A stretch of DNA of 12,341 bases from Pelomonas sp036401055 (GTDB lineage Bacteria; Pseudomonadota; Gammaproteobacteria; Burkholderiales; Burkholderiaceae_C), in contig DASWWC010000312.1 of the NCBI GenBank assembly GCA_036401055.1, forward strand, positions 1 to 12,341, given 5' to 3'. The stretch's first letter is position 1. Each line of letters begins with the position of its first letter. The translations under genes were made by a program, and so were the position numbers. Of this stretch, positions 6,623-12,341 are shown in pieces. The notes under the pieces were generated by a model. That model saw only the letters and a list, made by a program, of their open reading frames with translations, was not told the origin of the DNA and made no database searches.

Positions 6623-7332
6623 GCGGCCTGAAGAAGTTTTTCCTCGAACCGCACTGCAGATTCAACCTGCTTGGGCGTGATCTCGAAGAGCCTTGCCACT
6701 ACTGCTTTGTTTCTGTCTTCGGCTAGATAGCTAGCGTAGAGCGAGGCGGTTGGAATGCCGGCTTCCTCGACCACAGGCTGTCCAAACTGAAGAACTGGGT
6801 CGATAACGACCGTGCGACTGCGCGGCTCGGGATACCAGCGCCTCGCGAAGGCACCGTCATACTCAATTCCGGCGTACAGCGAGCTCTTGATGATTTCCCG
6901 GAACGCGTATTGACGAGTCCTCAGATCCAGCACTTCCGCTTCATCGTCGTTAGCGCCTGCACGCAATGCCTCTTGGTAGATGGTTGCGCCGTCGGTCACA
7001 AATCGCCGGGTGGTGAATGGGTAGTCGGCGCCGAACATTTCGGAGGCCGCCTCCAGGCATCGGCGCACAACCAGCAGTGGCACCCCGCGACGTACGAACT
7101 CGCGCACTACCCGCAGTTCCAACAAATCCTGGAACCCAATCACATTCTCGTGAAAGTCGTCTGCTTGATACTGTGGTGTCCACAGTGGATCGGCATGGCG
7201 TTGTACGCGATCTTCACCCTTGCGACTCGAGTAGTCGTAGCCATACAGCCAGCGCTTGATGGCACGACGATCTCCATGGATCAGCCGCGCAGCATCCGCC
7301 AGCGTGTACATGCCGAGTCCGAGTTGAGTCAT
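6619..7332 (-). CDS. VapB45-like antitoxin, helix-turn-helix plus DUF433 domain
   Basis: A 237-residue protein, about the length of M. tuberculosis VapB45 (239). The N-terminus (MTQLGLGMYTLADAARLIHG, then RRAIKRWLYGYDY) looks like a MerR-like winged helix-turn-helix for DNA binding. The middle (FQDLLELRVVREFVRRGVPL) resembles the helical region that follows it in this family. The C-terminal 70 residues (VIDPVLQFGQPVVEEAGIPT, then LARLFEITPKQV-like helices ending FEEKLLQAA) are a DUF433 domain, which is expected to neutralise the PIN-like toxin. It would bind the toxin and repress the operon. AAGGGAGA about 9 bases before the ATG (7332-7330) supports the start. The toxin gene follows with a 4-base overlap, in the usual antitoxin-first order. 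A short inverted repeat lies about 50 bases upstream. Confidence 0.85.
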   Translation of the reverse strand: MTQLGLGMYTLADAARLIHGDRRAIKRWLYGYDYSSRKGEDRVQRHADPLWTPQYQADDFHENVIGFQDLLELRVVREFVRRGVPLLVVRRCLEAASEMFGADYPFTTRRFVTDGATIYQEALRAGANDDEAEVLDLRTRQYAFREIIKSSLYAGIEYDGAFARRWYPEPRSRTVVIDPVLQFGQPVVEEAGIPTASLYASYLAEDRNKAVVARLFEITPKQVESAVRFEEKLLQAA

Positions 7333-7380
7333 TGCCGCGTATCTCCCTTGGCGAGAAGGATCGCCTTCACATCGCCTGCT

Positions 7381-7393
7381 AGCGCTTTGCGCT
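7381..7393. promoter_or_regulatory. Candidate operator upstream of the VapBC45-like pair
   Basis: AGCGC, TTT, GCGCT: a perfect 5-bp inverted repeat 49 bases before the antitoxin start. On the minus strand a TATAGC (7400-7395) beside it could be a -10 element, but no -35 at good spacing is clear. Autorepression by the antitoxin is expected for this class; this site is a candidate only. Confidence 0.35.
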
Positions 7394-7524
7394 GCTATAG
7401 ATCAGTTTAGCAATTCAGCCGTTTCTCCGTTGAAGGCGGTCTTGCGTCCACAGGGCGACAAGCCGAAACCGCTCGTGCTCCTTGATGTTTGGCAGCCGTG
7501 GCTTTGACTGGCCGTGCGGCAAGA

Positions 7525-7652
7525 TCAGCAGGCCCTCTCCAACATCGCCTGCCACAACACATTGCACCCCGCCTCTATGTGCTTGGGCTCGGCGTCTTCG
7601 ATCTCGTTGCGGCTGATGAGGAATGAAGATCATGCCGGCTGGTGGGCAGGCG
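7525..7652 (-). pseudogene. Frameshifted 3'-end remnant of an M20-family amidohydrolase (N-carbamoyl-amino-acid hydrolase-like) gene
   Basis: One minus-strand frame reads NEIEDAEPKHIEAGCNV followed by LWQAMLERAC and a TGA at 7527-7525. The intact amidohydrolase in this window ends NEIEDAKPEHIEAGCNV, LLQAMLGASRG, stop. Upstream, after an 11-base deletion near 7618-7622, a second frame reads AGMIFIP, also as in the intact protein. By hand, 67 of 80 bases match between 7539-7618 and 9916-9995 (84%), and 7623-7639 equals 10011-10027 exactly. The rest of the gene is missing: homology fades at about 7652, just before the VapC stop hairpin. It is too diverged to be a fresh duplication and is probably a relic of an older paralogue or of a gene broken by arrival of the toxin-antitoxin module. 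The non-coding stretch 7333-7669 otherwise holds only the operator candidate; I see nothing recognisable in 7401-7524. Confidence 0.8.
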
Positions 7653-7660
7653 CTTCTGTT

Positions 7661-7678
7661 GCGGCTTGACTAAGCCGC
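7661..7678 (-). terminator. Hairpin at the end of the vapC gene
   Basis: GCGGCTT (7661-7667), loop GACT, AAGCCGC (7672-7678): a perfect 7-bp stem that includes the toxin's stop codon (TAG, 7672-7670). No T-run follows on the minus strand. It is a possible terminator or RNA-stabilising end for the VapB-VapC transcript. Confidence 0.45.
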
Positions 7679-8077
7679 TTCGACTGGTATGTTCAATCCC
7701 GCCTTCGCTGCGCGCTTGACCAGCGCTTTGTCAAAAGTGACGAACGCGGTGCAGCGTCCGCTGCGAACGACGTGCAATGCATCGGCAAAGTCGAGCTTGT
7801 GCGCTTCGCAGGCATCCAGCGCGACCAGGACGTCGTCTCGGCTTTCCAGCGTCACGCCCGGCATGCCTGCCAGCGCCCGCATCACGCGGGTCACGTCAGC
7901 GCTGGCCAGCCCGTAGAAGCCGCGCAACACCCATTCGAACTCCAGCACGACGGTCAGGCTGACGAACACGCGGCTCGTCATGGCGCGGATGGCGGCGGGG
8001 CGTTGGCGGGCGGCTTCGGCGTCGTCCGGGTCGTTGACGAAGAAGCGGGCCAGCACGTTGGTGTCGACGGCCTTCAT
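7670..8077 (-). CDS. vapC: VapC toxin, PIN-domain ribonuclease
   Basis: A 135-residue PIN-domain protein, the usual length for VapC. The four conserved acidic positions are visible: D5 in VDTNVLARF, E46 in VVLEFEWVLRG, D96/D99 in KLDFADALHV and D116 in FVTFDKAL. These bind Mg2+/Mn2+ in the family, which cleaves tRNA or rRNA and stops translation. GLASADVTRVMRALAGMPGV and LVALDACEAHKLDFADALH match the VapC/FitB-like group. The start ATG (8077-8075) lies 7 bases after the stop of the AbrB-type antitoxin gene, so the two form an operon. Whether it is active cannot be told, but no key residue is missing and the frame is intact. The stop lies within a hairpin. Confidence 0.92.
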   Translation of the reverse strand: MKAVDTNVLARFFVNDPDDAEAARQRPAAIRAMTSRVFVSLTVVLEFEWVLRGFYGLASADVTRVMRALAGMPGVTLESRDDVLVALDACEAHKLDFADALHVVRSGRCTAFVTFDKALVKRAAKAGLNIPVEAA

Positions 8078-8084
8078 CGCCGGC

Positions 8085-8339
8085 TCAACCGCGTGTCTTG
8101 GCAGTCAGCGAAGCCGGGTCGAACTCGGATAGCTTGCGTGGTTTACCGCGCGATGGCGCGGTGACCATGCCGGCCAGTTCGTCCACCGCTGCGGCCGGCA
8201 CCGCGCGTTGCACGCGCAGCCGCAAGCCGTCCGGTTCTTCGGTGACTTCGAGCCGGGCGCCAGGGTTCAGGCCCAGCCGGCGGCGCAGGTCGGCCGGCAA
8301 CACCACCTGGCCTTTTGCGGAAACGAGAACGGAGGACAT
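8085..8339 (-). CDS. vapB: VapB antitoxin, AbrB/MazE-type swapped-hairpin domain
   Basis: An 84-residue protein. Residues 1-47 (MSSVLVSAKGQVVLPADLRR, then RLGLNPGARLEV) form an AbrB/SpoVT-like DNA-binding domain with the family's KGQVVLP turn. The C-terminal half (AVDELAGMVTAPSRGKPRKL, then SEFDPASL) is the expected flexible toxin-binding tail. It should neutralise the adjoining VapC and repress the operon. The frame is open upstream to 8447, but the AbrB domain begins at the ATG at 8339-8337, and GGAG (8349-8346 on the minus strand) sits 6 bases before it. The palindromes at 8371-8383 and 8385-8400 lie just upstream and are candidate operators. The toxin gene follows after 7 bases. Confidence 0.9.
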   Translation of the reverse strand: MSSVLVSAKGQVVLPADLRRRLGLNPGARLEVTEEPDGLRLRVQRAVPAAAVDELAGMVTAPSRGKPRKLSEFDPASLTAKTRG

Positions 8340-8370
8340 CGTAGGCTCCAGCCCATTGTGCTCGATGCAG

Positions 8371-8383
8371 CTTACCATGTAAG
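8371..8383. promoter_or_regulatory. Candidate operator in the vapB/protease intergenic region (CTTAC-CAT-GTAAG)
   Basis: CTTAC (8371-8375), CAT, GTAAG (8379-8383): a perfect 5-bp inverted repeat about 32 bases upstream of the vapB start and one base from the 16-bp palindrome next to it. The location fits an antitoxin-bound site. Confidence 0.4.
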
Positions 8384-8384
8384 G

Positions 8385-8400
8385 CGCCGCATATGCGGCG
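8385..8400. promoter_or_regulatory. Perfect 16-bp palindrome between divergent vapB and protease genes
   Basis: CGCCGCATATGCGGCG reads identically on both strands, with no spacer. It sits 45 bases from the vapB start and 58 bases from the protease start, the natural place for an operator acting on either promoter. AbrB-type antitoxins bind dyads of this kind in front of their own operons. Binding by VapB is inferred. Confidence 0.5.
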
Positions 8401-8458
8401 TGGCACGCGTGGATTGCAGTAGGCTCACCAGCTTCCTTGCCGCCCATGCCGTGCCACC

Positions 8459-9277
8459 ATGCATCCAGCGCCGCTCTGCCCCCTTCTGACTGACGTTCAG
8501 CCGTGGCAGTTGCCGCGTCGCCGCATGCTGGCGGCGTTGGCCGGTCTGCTGGGCGGCAGCACGGCAGCGCTGGCTGAGCCGCTGCCCAGCCTCATCGCCC
8601 GGGCCAAGCGCTCCGTCGTGGCCGTGGGCAGCTATGGCCTGATGGACAACCCGCGTTTCGGTTTCCGGGCGGCCGGCTTTGCCGTGGCCGATGGCCTGCA
8701 CGTGCTGACCAACGCGCACGTGGTGCCGGCAGAGACGCCGGACCGCATCGACCGCAGCATCGCGGTGCAGGTCTGGCTGGGCGACGACCAATGGCAGTTG
8801 CGCAGCGCCCGGCTGCTGGGCCGGGACCGGCGCAATGACCTGGCCTTGCTCGCCATTGACGGCCCCGCGCTGCCCCCACTGAAGCTGGCCGAGCAGGACG
8901 CGGTGGAGGGCGCCTCCATCGCACTGATGGGGTTTCCGATCGGCAATGCGCTGGGCCAGGTGCACACCACCCATCGCGGCATCGTGTCGGCCTGGACGTC
9001 CATCGCGACGCCCGCAGGCGGCCCCGCGGGGCTGGATCCACGCGCCGTGCGGCAGTTGCGCGACGGCGCTTTCAAGGTGATGCAGTTGGATGCCATCGCC
9101 TACCCCGGCAACAGCGGCGGCCCGGTGCTGGACGTGGAGACCGGCGAGGTGGTGGGCGTGCTGCAGGGCGGTGTCGTGAAGAACACCAAGGAAGCCGCGT
9201 TGAGCGCGCCGACCGGCATCACCTATGCGGTGCCTGCCAGCGCGGTGGCCCGGTTGCTGGCCGAATACCAGCGCTGA
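8459..9277 (+). CDS. Exported trypsin-like serine protease, HtrA/DegP-type catalytic domain without PDZ
   Basis: A 272-residue protein. Residues 18-39 look like a signal peptide: a basic start (LPRRRMLAALAGLLGG) and an ALA site before Glu40, with cleavage predicted after residue 39. The RRR motif recalls twin-arginine signals but lacks a clear S/T-R-R-x-F-L-K, so Sec export is equally possible. The chymotrypsin-fold triad is complete: H87 in LTNAHVV, D127 in RRNDLALLAID, S219 in PGNSGGPVLD. The domain resembles the protease part of HtrA/DegP (family S1C), but the protein ends soon after it, with no room for a PDZ domain. It is probably a periplasmic protease; substrates are unknown. No strong ribosome-binding site precedes the ATG at 8459; the ATG at 8525 is possible but would shorten the basic part of the signal peptide. 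Confidence 0.88.
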   Translation: MHPAPLCPLLTDVQPWQLPRRRMLAALAGLLGGSTAALAEPLPSLIARAKRSVVAVGSYGLMDNPRFGFRAAGFAVADGLHVLTNAHVVPAETPDRIDRSIAVQVWLGDDQWQLRSARLLGRDRRNDLALLAIDGPALPPLKLAEQDAVEGASIALMGFPIGNALGQVHTTHRGIVSAWTSIATPAGGPAGLDPRAVRQLRDGAFKVMQLDAIAYPGNSGGPVLDVETGEVVGVLQGGVVKNTKEAALSAPTGITYAVPASAVARLLAEYQR

Positions 9278-9283
9278 CGCTGT

Positions 9284-9304
9284 CAGCCCGCGTCACGCGG
9301 GCTG
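9284..9304. terminator. Bidirectional stem-loop between the convergent protease and lipoprotein genes
   Basis: CAGCCCGCG (9284-9292), loop TCA, CGCGGGCTG (9296-9304): a perfect 9-bp GC-rich stem placed between the protease stop (9277) and the lipoprotein stop (9310). No T-run follows, so a weak or Rho-assisted terminator is more likely than a strong intrinsic one. Confidence 0.6.
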
Positions 9305-9309
9305 CGGCG

Positions 9310-9822
9310 TCACAGTGCGGGTGTCGCCTCGCGCGGCTTCACGAAATAGGCGGCAGCCAGGTCCGGGCGCTGGCCCCCGCGATCCGTGGCGAGGCGGGCC
9401 GAGTAGGCCGACAAGGCTTCGCGTGTGCGCGCCGGGCCGACTTCCTGCGCGATGCCGCCTGCGTTGGAGCCGAAAGTGCTAGCCGGGCTGTTCCGGGTCG
9501 ATGCAGGGATGTTGGCGTAGGCCGGACGAGCATCCAGCAAGACCACCAGATGGGCGCCGATCTGGCGCCCCTGCGCAACGGCGGTGGCTTCGGATTCCTG
9601 CCGGGCGCTGCTGAAGCCGGACGACCCGACCAGCACATAGCCGCGCTGCTGGTAGACGTTGAGCAGGCGCTGGGCGTCCACTGCAGCGTGGCGCTCCACC
9701 AAGGGCTCGCCGGGGGCGCGGGCGGCCTGCGTGGCCGAGGGGCTGGCGCAGCCGGTCAACAAGGCCGTGGCGGCGATGGCACCCAGTGCCAGGAGCCGGG
9801 TGGCGGACGCGTGTCGGTTCAT
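9310..9822 (-). CDS. Predicted outer-membrane or periplasmic lipoprotein of unknown function
   Basis: A 170-residue protein with an N-terminal signal and lipobox: RLLALGAIAATALLTGC with the lipidated Cys at 25. The mature part is soluble. A recognisable stretch is QQRGYVLVGSSGFSS, then AVAQGRQIGAHLVVLLDARP, which resembles a small alpha/beta domain repeated across proteobacterial hypothetical lipoproteins, but I cannot name the family. Acidic or catalytic motifs are not evident. GGAGAG a few bases before the ATG (9822-9820), in AAGGAGAGAGGC, fixes the start and rules out the in-frame ATG 10 codons upstream. It lies 76 bases after the amidohydrolase stop on the same strand, so read-through from the pyrimidine genes is possible. 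Function unknown. Confidence 0.8.
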   Translation of the reverse strand: MNRHASATRLLALGAIAATALLTGCASPSATQAARAPGEPLVERHAAVDAQRLLNVYQQRGYVLVGSSGFSSARQESEATAVAQGRQIGAHLVVLLDARPAYANIPASTRNSPASTFGSNAGGIAQEVGPARTREALSAYSARLATDRGGQRPDLAAAYFVKPREATPAL

Positions 9823-9898
9823 GCCTCTCTCCTTCTTTGTCGGTGGCTTCATGCTAACCCTGATTTGCGCGGTCAGCAGCGCAGTGCCCGCCTCAGGA

Positions 9899-11137
9899 TT
9901 ACCCCCGGCTCGCGCCCAGCATGGCCTGCAGCAGCACGTTGCAGCCGGCCTCGATGTGCTCGGGCTTGGCGTCCTCGATCTCGTTGTGGCTGATGCCGTC
10001 CTTGCAGGGGATGAAGATCATGCCGGCCGGGGCCAGGCGGGCCATGTAGACGGCGTCGTGGCCTGCGCCGGAGACGGCGCGCATATTGCTGTAGCCCAGC
10101 GCGTCTGCGGCCTTTTGAACGGCAGCAATGCAGTCAGGGTGGAAGGGCTGGGCGGGGTAGGCGCTGACGGGCGTGATTTCGATAGACAGGCCGCTTTCTT
10201 CGCTCAGCTTCGCGGCGACCGCGCGGATGTCCGCGTCCATCGCCTCGCACAGCGCATCGGTGGCGTTGCGCAGGTCGATGCTGAACTTCACGCGGCCGGG
10301 GATGACGTTGCGGCTATTGGGGTGCACCTGCACCATGCCCACCGTGCCGCGGCCGTGCGGCGGGTGGCGGTGGGCGCAGGCGACGACCTCCTGCATCAGC
10401 TTCGTGGCGACCTGCAGCGCGTCCTTGCGCAGCGCCATCGGCGTGGGGCCTGCGTGGGCCTCCATGCCGGTGACGACGCAGTCGTACCAGCGGATGCCCA
10501 GCACGCCGGTGACGACGCCTATGGTCTTGTCGTGGTCCTCCAGCACCGGGCCTTGCTCGATGTGGGTCTCGAAGTAGGCGCCGATGGGGTGGTCGCCGGG
10601 CACCTGCTCGCCGATGTAGCCGATGCGCTCCAACTCGCCCTTGACGGTCTTGCCTTCGGTGTCGGTCGCGGCATAGGCGTGCTCCAGGGTGAAGGCCTTG
10701 GCGAACACACCCGAGCCCATCATCACGGGCACGAAGCGCGAGCCCTCTTCATTCGTCCAGAACGCGACCTCGATGGGCGCTTCCGTTTCAATGCAGTGGT
10801 CGTTCAGCGTGCGCACGACCTCGATGCCGGCCAGCACGCCATAGTTGCCATCGAACTTGCCGCCGGTGGGCTGGGTGTCGATGTGGCTGCCGGTCATGAT
10901 GGGTGGCTGCGCGTTGTTGCGGCCGGCGCGGCGCATGAAGACGTTGCCGATCTGGTCGATGGTGACCGTCATGCCGGCCTCGCGGGCCCAGCGGGTGACG
11001 AGGTCGCGGCCTTGTTTGTCGAGGTCGGTCAGCGTCAGGCGGCAGACGCCGCCCTTCTCGGTGGCGCCGATCTGCGCCAGCTCCATCAGCGAGGCCCACA
11101 GGCGCGGGCCGTTGATGCGCAAGGTCGAGGTGTCCAT
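9899..11137 (-). CDS. Zn-dependent M20-family amidohydrolase: N-carbamoyl-amino-acid hydrolase / beta-ureidopropionase-like
   Basis: A 412-residue M20-type metal amidohydrolase of the allantoate amidohydrolase, beta-alanine synthase and L-carbamoylase group. Metal-ligand motifs are visible: GSHIDTQ (H85), KFDGNYG (D96), WTNEEGSRF (E130/E131), ETHIEQG (H192) and, near the end, ISHNEIEDA (H384). The dimerisation domain lies at about 210-330. It lies next to dihydropyrimidinase with a 10-base gap, so the likely substrates are N-carbamoyl-beta-alanine and N-carbamoyl-beta-aminoisobutyrate, giving beta-alanine or beta-aminoisobutyrate, CO2 and ammonia. L-N-carbamoyl amino acids cannot be excluded. 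GAAGGAAGA just before the ATG at 11137-11135 supports this start over the longer frame. A frameshifted copy of its 3' end lies at 7525-7652. Confidence 0.88.
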   Translation of the reverse strand: MDTSTLRINGPRLWASLMELAQIGATEKGGVCRLTLTDLDKQGRDLVTRWAREAGMTVTIDQIGNVFMRRAGRNNAQPPIMTGSHIDTQPTGGKFDGNYGVLAGIEVVRTLNDHCIETEAPIEVAFWTNEEGSRFVPVMMGSGVFAKAFTLEHAYAATDTEGKTVKGELERIGYIGEQVPGDHPIGAYFETHIEQGPVLEDHDKTIGVVTGVLGIRWYDCVVTGMEAHAGPTPMALRKDALQVATKLMQEVVACAHRHPPHGRGTVGMVQVHPNSRNVIPGRVKFSIDLRNATDALCEAMDADIRAVAAKLSEESGLSIEITPVSAYPAQPFHPDCIAAVQKAADALGYSNMRAVSGAGHDAVYMARLAPAGMIFIPCKDGISHNEIEDAKPEHIEAGCNVLLQAMLGASRG

Positions 11138-11147
11138 GTGTCTTCCT

Positions 11148-12341
11148 TCAACGGGCGACGGCGGTGGGCTGCAGGTCGGCCGCACGCTTCATCGCGGCAT
11201 CGAACTGCGGCCCGAACGGCGGTCGCTTGAGATACCGGCCCTTGCCCTGTTCGGCGCGCAGGTCACCACGGGCAAACACGACGCGGCCTTGCGCGATGGT
11301 GTGGCTGGGAATGCCGCGCACGGTGCGGCCCTCGAAGATGTTGAAGTCGTTCTTCGAGAACTGCGTCTTGGCGCTCAGCGTCTTGATGCCGGCCGGGTCC
11401 CACAGCACCAGGTCCGCATCCGCGCCCTCGGCGATGACGCCCTTGCGCGGGTACATGTTGAACAGCTTGGCCGCGTTGGCCGACGTGATGGCGACGAACT
11501 CTGATGGCGTCAGGCGGCCCGAGTTGACGCCGGCGTCCCACAGCACGGCCATGCGCTCCTCGACGCCGCCGCAGCCGTTGGGGATCTTGGCGAAGTTGTC
11601 CTTGCCGGCGGCCTTCTGGCTCGCGCAGAAGGTGCAGTGGTCCGTCGCCGTCGTGTGCAGCTGCCCGCTCTGCAGGCCGCGCCACAGGAACTCCTGGTGG
11701 ATCTTGGGGCGGAAGGGCGGGCTCATCACATAGGCCGCGGCGGTGGCGAAGTCCGGGTCGCGGTAGACGCTGTCGTCGATCAGCAGATGGCCCGCCAGCA
11801 CCTCGCCGTAGACGCGCTGGCCGCGGGCGCGCGCACGGGCGATGGCCTCGGCGCTCTCGATGCAGCTGACGTGAACGATGTAGATGGGCACACCCAGCAC
11901 GTCGGCAATCGCGATGGCGCGGTTGGCGGCTTCGCCTTCGACCATGGGCGGGCGCGACATCGGATGGCCCTCGGGGCCGGTGATGCCCATCTTGGCGACC
12001 TCGGCCTGCAGCAGGTAAACCAGCTCGCCGTTCTCCGCGTGCACCGTCGGCATGGCGCCCAGTTCGAGCGCACGCTTGAAGCTGTTCACCAGCGTCTCGT
12101 CGTCGCACATGATGGCGTTCTTGTAGGCCATGAAGTGCTTGAAGCTGTTCACGCCTTCGTCGCGCACCAGCGTGCCCATGTCGTCGCTGACGCTCTGGTC
12201 CCACCAGGTCACGGCCACATGGAAGGCGTAGTCGCTCGCCGCCTTCTCGGCCCAGCCGCGCCAGGTGCGGTAGGCGTCCATCAGCGGCTGCTGCGGGTTG
12301 GGGATGACGAAGTCGATGATGCTGGTCGTGCCGCCGGCCAG
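11148..12341 (-). CDS. Dihydropyrimidinase (D-hydantoinase family), missing about the first 80 residues
   Basis: The visible 397 residues run from AGGTTSIIDFVIPNPQQPL to the stop and match the dihydropyrimidinase/hydantoinase family of cyclic amidohydrolases; the first roughly 80 residues, with the HxH zinc motif, lie beyond the window. Expected metal and catalytic residues, numbered from the first visible one, are the carbamylated Lys in FMAYK (74), HAENGEL (H101), HVS (H157) and ATDHC (D234). The enzyme hydrolyses 5,6-dihydrouracil or dihydrothymine (or hydantoins) to N-carbamoyl-beta-amino acids, which the next gene would finish. There is an in-frame ATG at 12281-12279, but coding similarity continues upstream of it, so the frame is open to the window edge. 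Function by homology; the tail (GRYLKRPPFG) is typical. Confidence 0.93.
   Translation of the reverse strand: MAGGTTSIIDFVIPNPQQPLMDAYRTWRGWAEKAASDYAFHVAVTWWDQSVSDDMGTLVRDEGVNSFKHFMAYKNAIMCDDETLVNSFKRALELGAMPTVHAENGELVYLLQAEVAKMGITGPEGHPMSRPPMVEGEAANRAIAIADVLGVPIYIVHVSCIESAEAIARARARGQRVYGEVLAGHLLIDDSVYRDPDFATAAAYVMSPPFRPKIHQEFLWRGLQSGQLHTTATDHCTFCASQKAAGKDNFAKIPNGCGGVEERMAVLWDAGVNSGRLTPSEFVAITSANAAKLFNMYPRKGVIAEGADADLVLWDPAGIKTLSAKTQFSKNDFNIFEGRTVRGIPSHTIAQGRVVFARGDLRAEQGKGRYLKRPPFGPQFDAAMKRAADLQPTAVAR

Noticed and set aside
7415..7633. 72-codon minus-strand open frame as a separate small gene
   Set aside because: Its first 7 codons and another frame of the same bases match the amidohydrolase C-terminus, so it is a by-product of the frameshifted remnant. 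The last part (7415-7524) shows no recognisable family.
9659..11230. Long open frame (523 codons) on the plus strand opposite the amidohydrolase and lipoprotein genes
   Set aside because: Compositionally biased (Ala, Gly, His, Val) with no motif, and it is the shadow of convincing minus-strand genes with good ribosome-binding sites.
1..12341. CRISPR arrays, tRNA or rRNA genes, insertion sequences
   Set aside because: I saw no regularly spaced repeats, no tRNA-like cloverleaf, and no transposase or terminal repeats on either strand.

Overview
The window is GC-rich (a hand count of 60 bases inside ilvD gives 39 G+C), densely coded, and carries genes typical of a betaproteobacterium. The long-form IlvD, the PilJ-type chemotaxis fragment and the dihydropyrimidinase/amidohydrolase pair suggest Burkholderiales. 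This is inferred from gene content and base composition only; no rRNA or tRNA is visible.

Layout. 1-775 (minus): an ECF-type RNA polymerase sigma factor whose stop overlaps the start of a downstream partner cut by the window edge. 956-2496 (plus): an AhpD/carboxymuconolactone-decarboxylase-like protein with a CxxCxxxH motif, then a YbdL-type PLP aminotransferase. 2597-3277 (plus): a small soluble protein with a PilJ-like N-terminus and a fragment of the chemoreceptor signalling tip. It converges on a MerR-family regulator (3281-3655, minus), and a stem-loop holds both stop codons. The MerR gene diverges from a small membrane protein (3735-4193, plus) across a MerR-style promoter with a 19-bp spacer. 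4254-6116 (plus): ilvD, dihydroxy-acid dehydratase of branched-chain amino acid synthesis.

6117-8339 is a less GC-rich accessory islet read from the minus strand. It holds two different toxin-antitoxin modules: a VapBC45-like pair (DUF433 antitoxin plus DUF5615/PIN-like toxin with an apparent TTG start) and a classical AbrB-type VapB plus PIN-domain VapC. Between them, at about 7525-7652, lies a frameshifted remnant of the 3' end of an M20 amidohydrolase gene, a diverged copy of the intact gene at 9899-11137.

8459-12341: an exported trypsin-like serine protease without a PDZ domain (plus), a convergent small lipoprotein (minus), then a minus-strand pair of a Zn-dependent amidohydrolase and a dihydropyrimidinase that runs off the right edge. 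In this pair the hydrolase opens the dihydropyrimidine ring and the amidohydrolase removes the carbamoyl group, giving beta-alanine or beta-aminoisobutyrate, as in reductive pyrimidine breakdown.

I do not see a clearly new multi-gene system. The items most worth following are the remnant between the two toxin-antitoxin modules, the TTG-started toxin, the soluble PilJ/chemoreceptor-tip protein, and the palindromes in front of the regulator and antitoxin genes.
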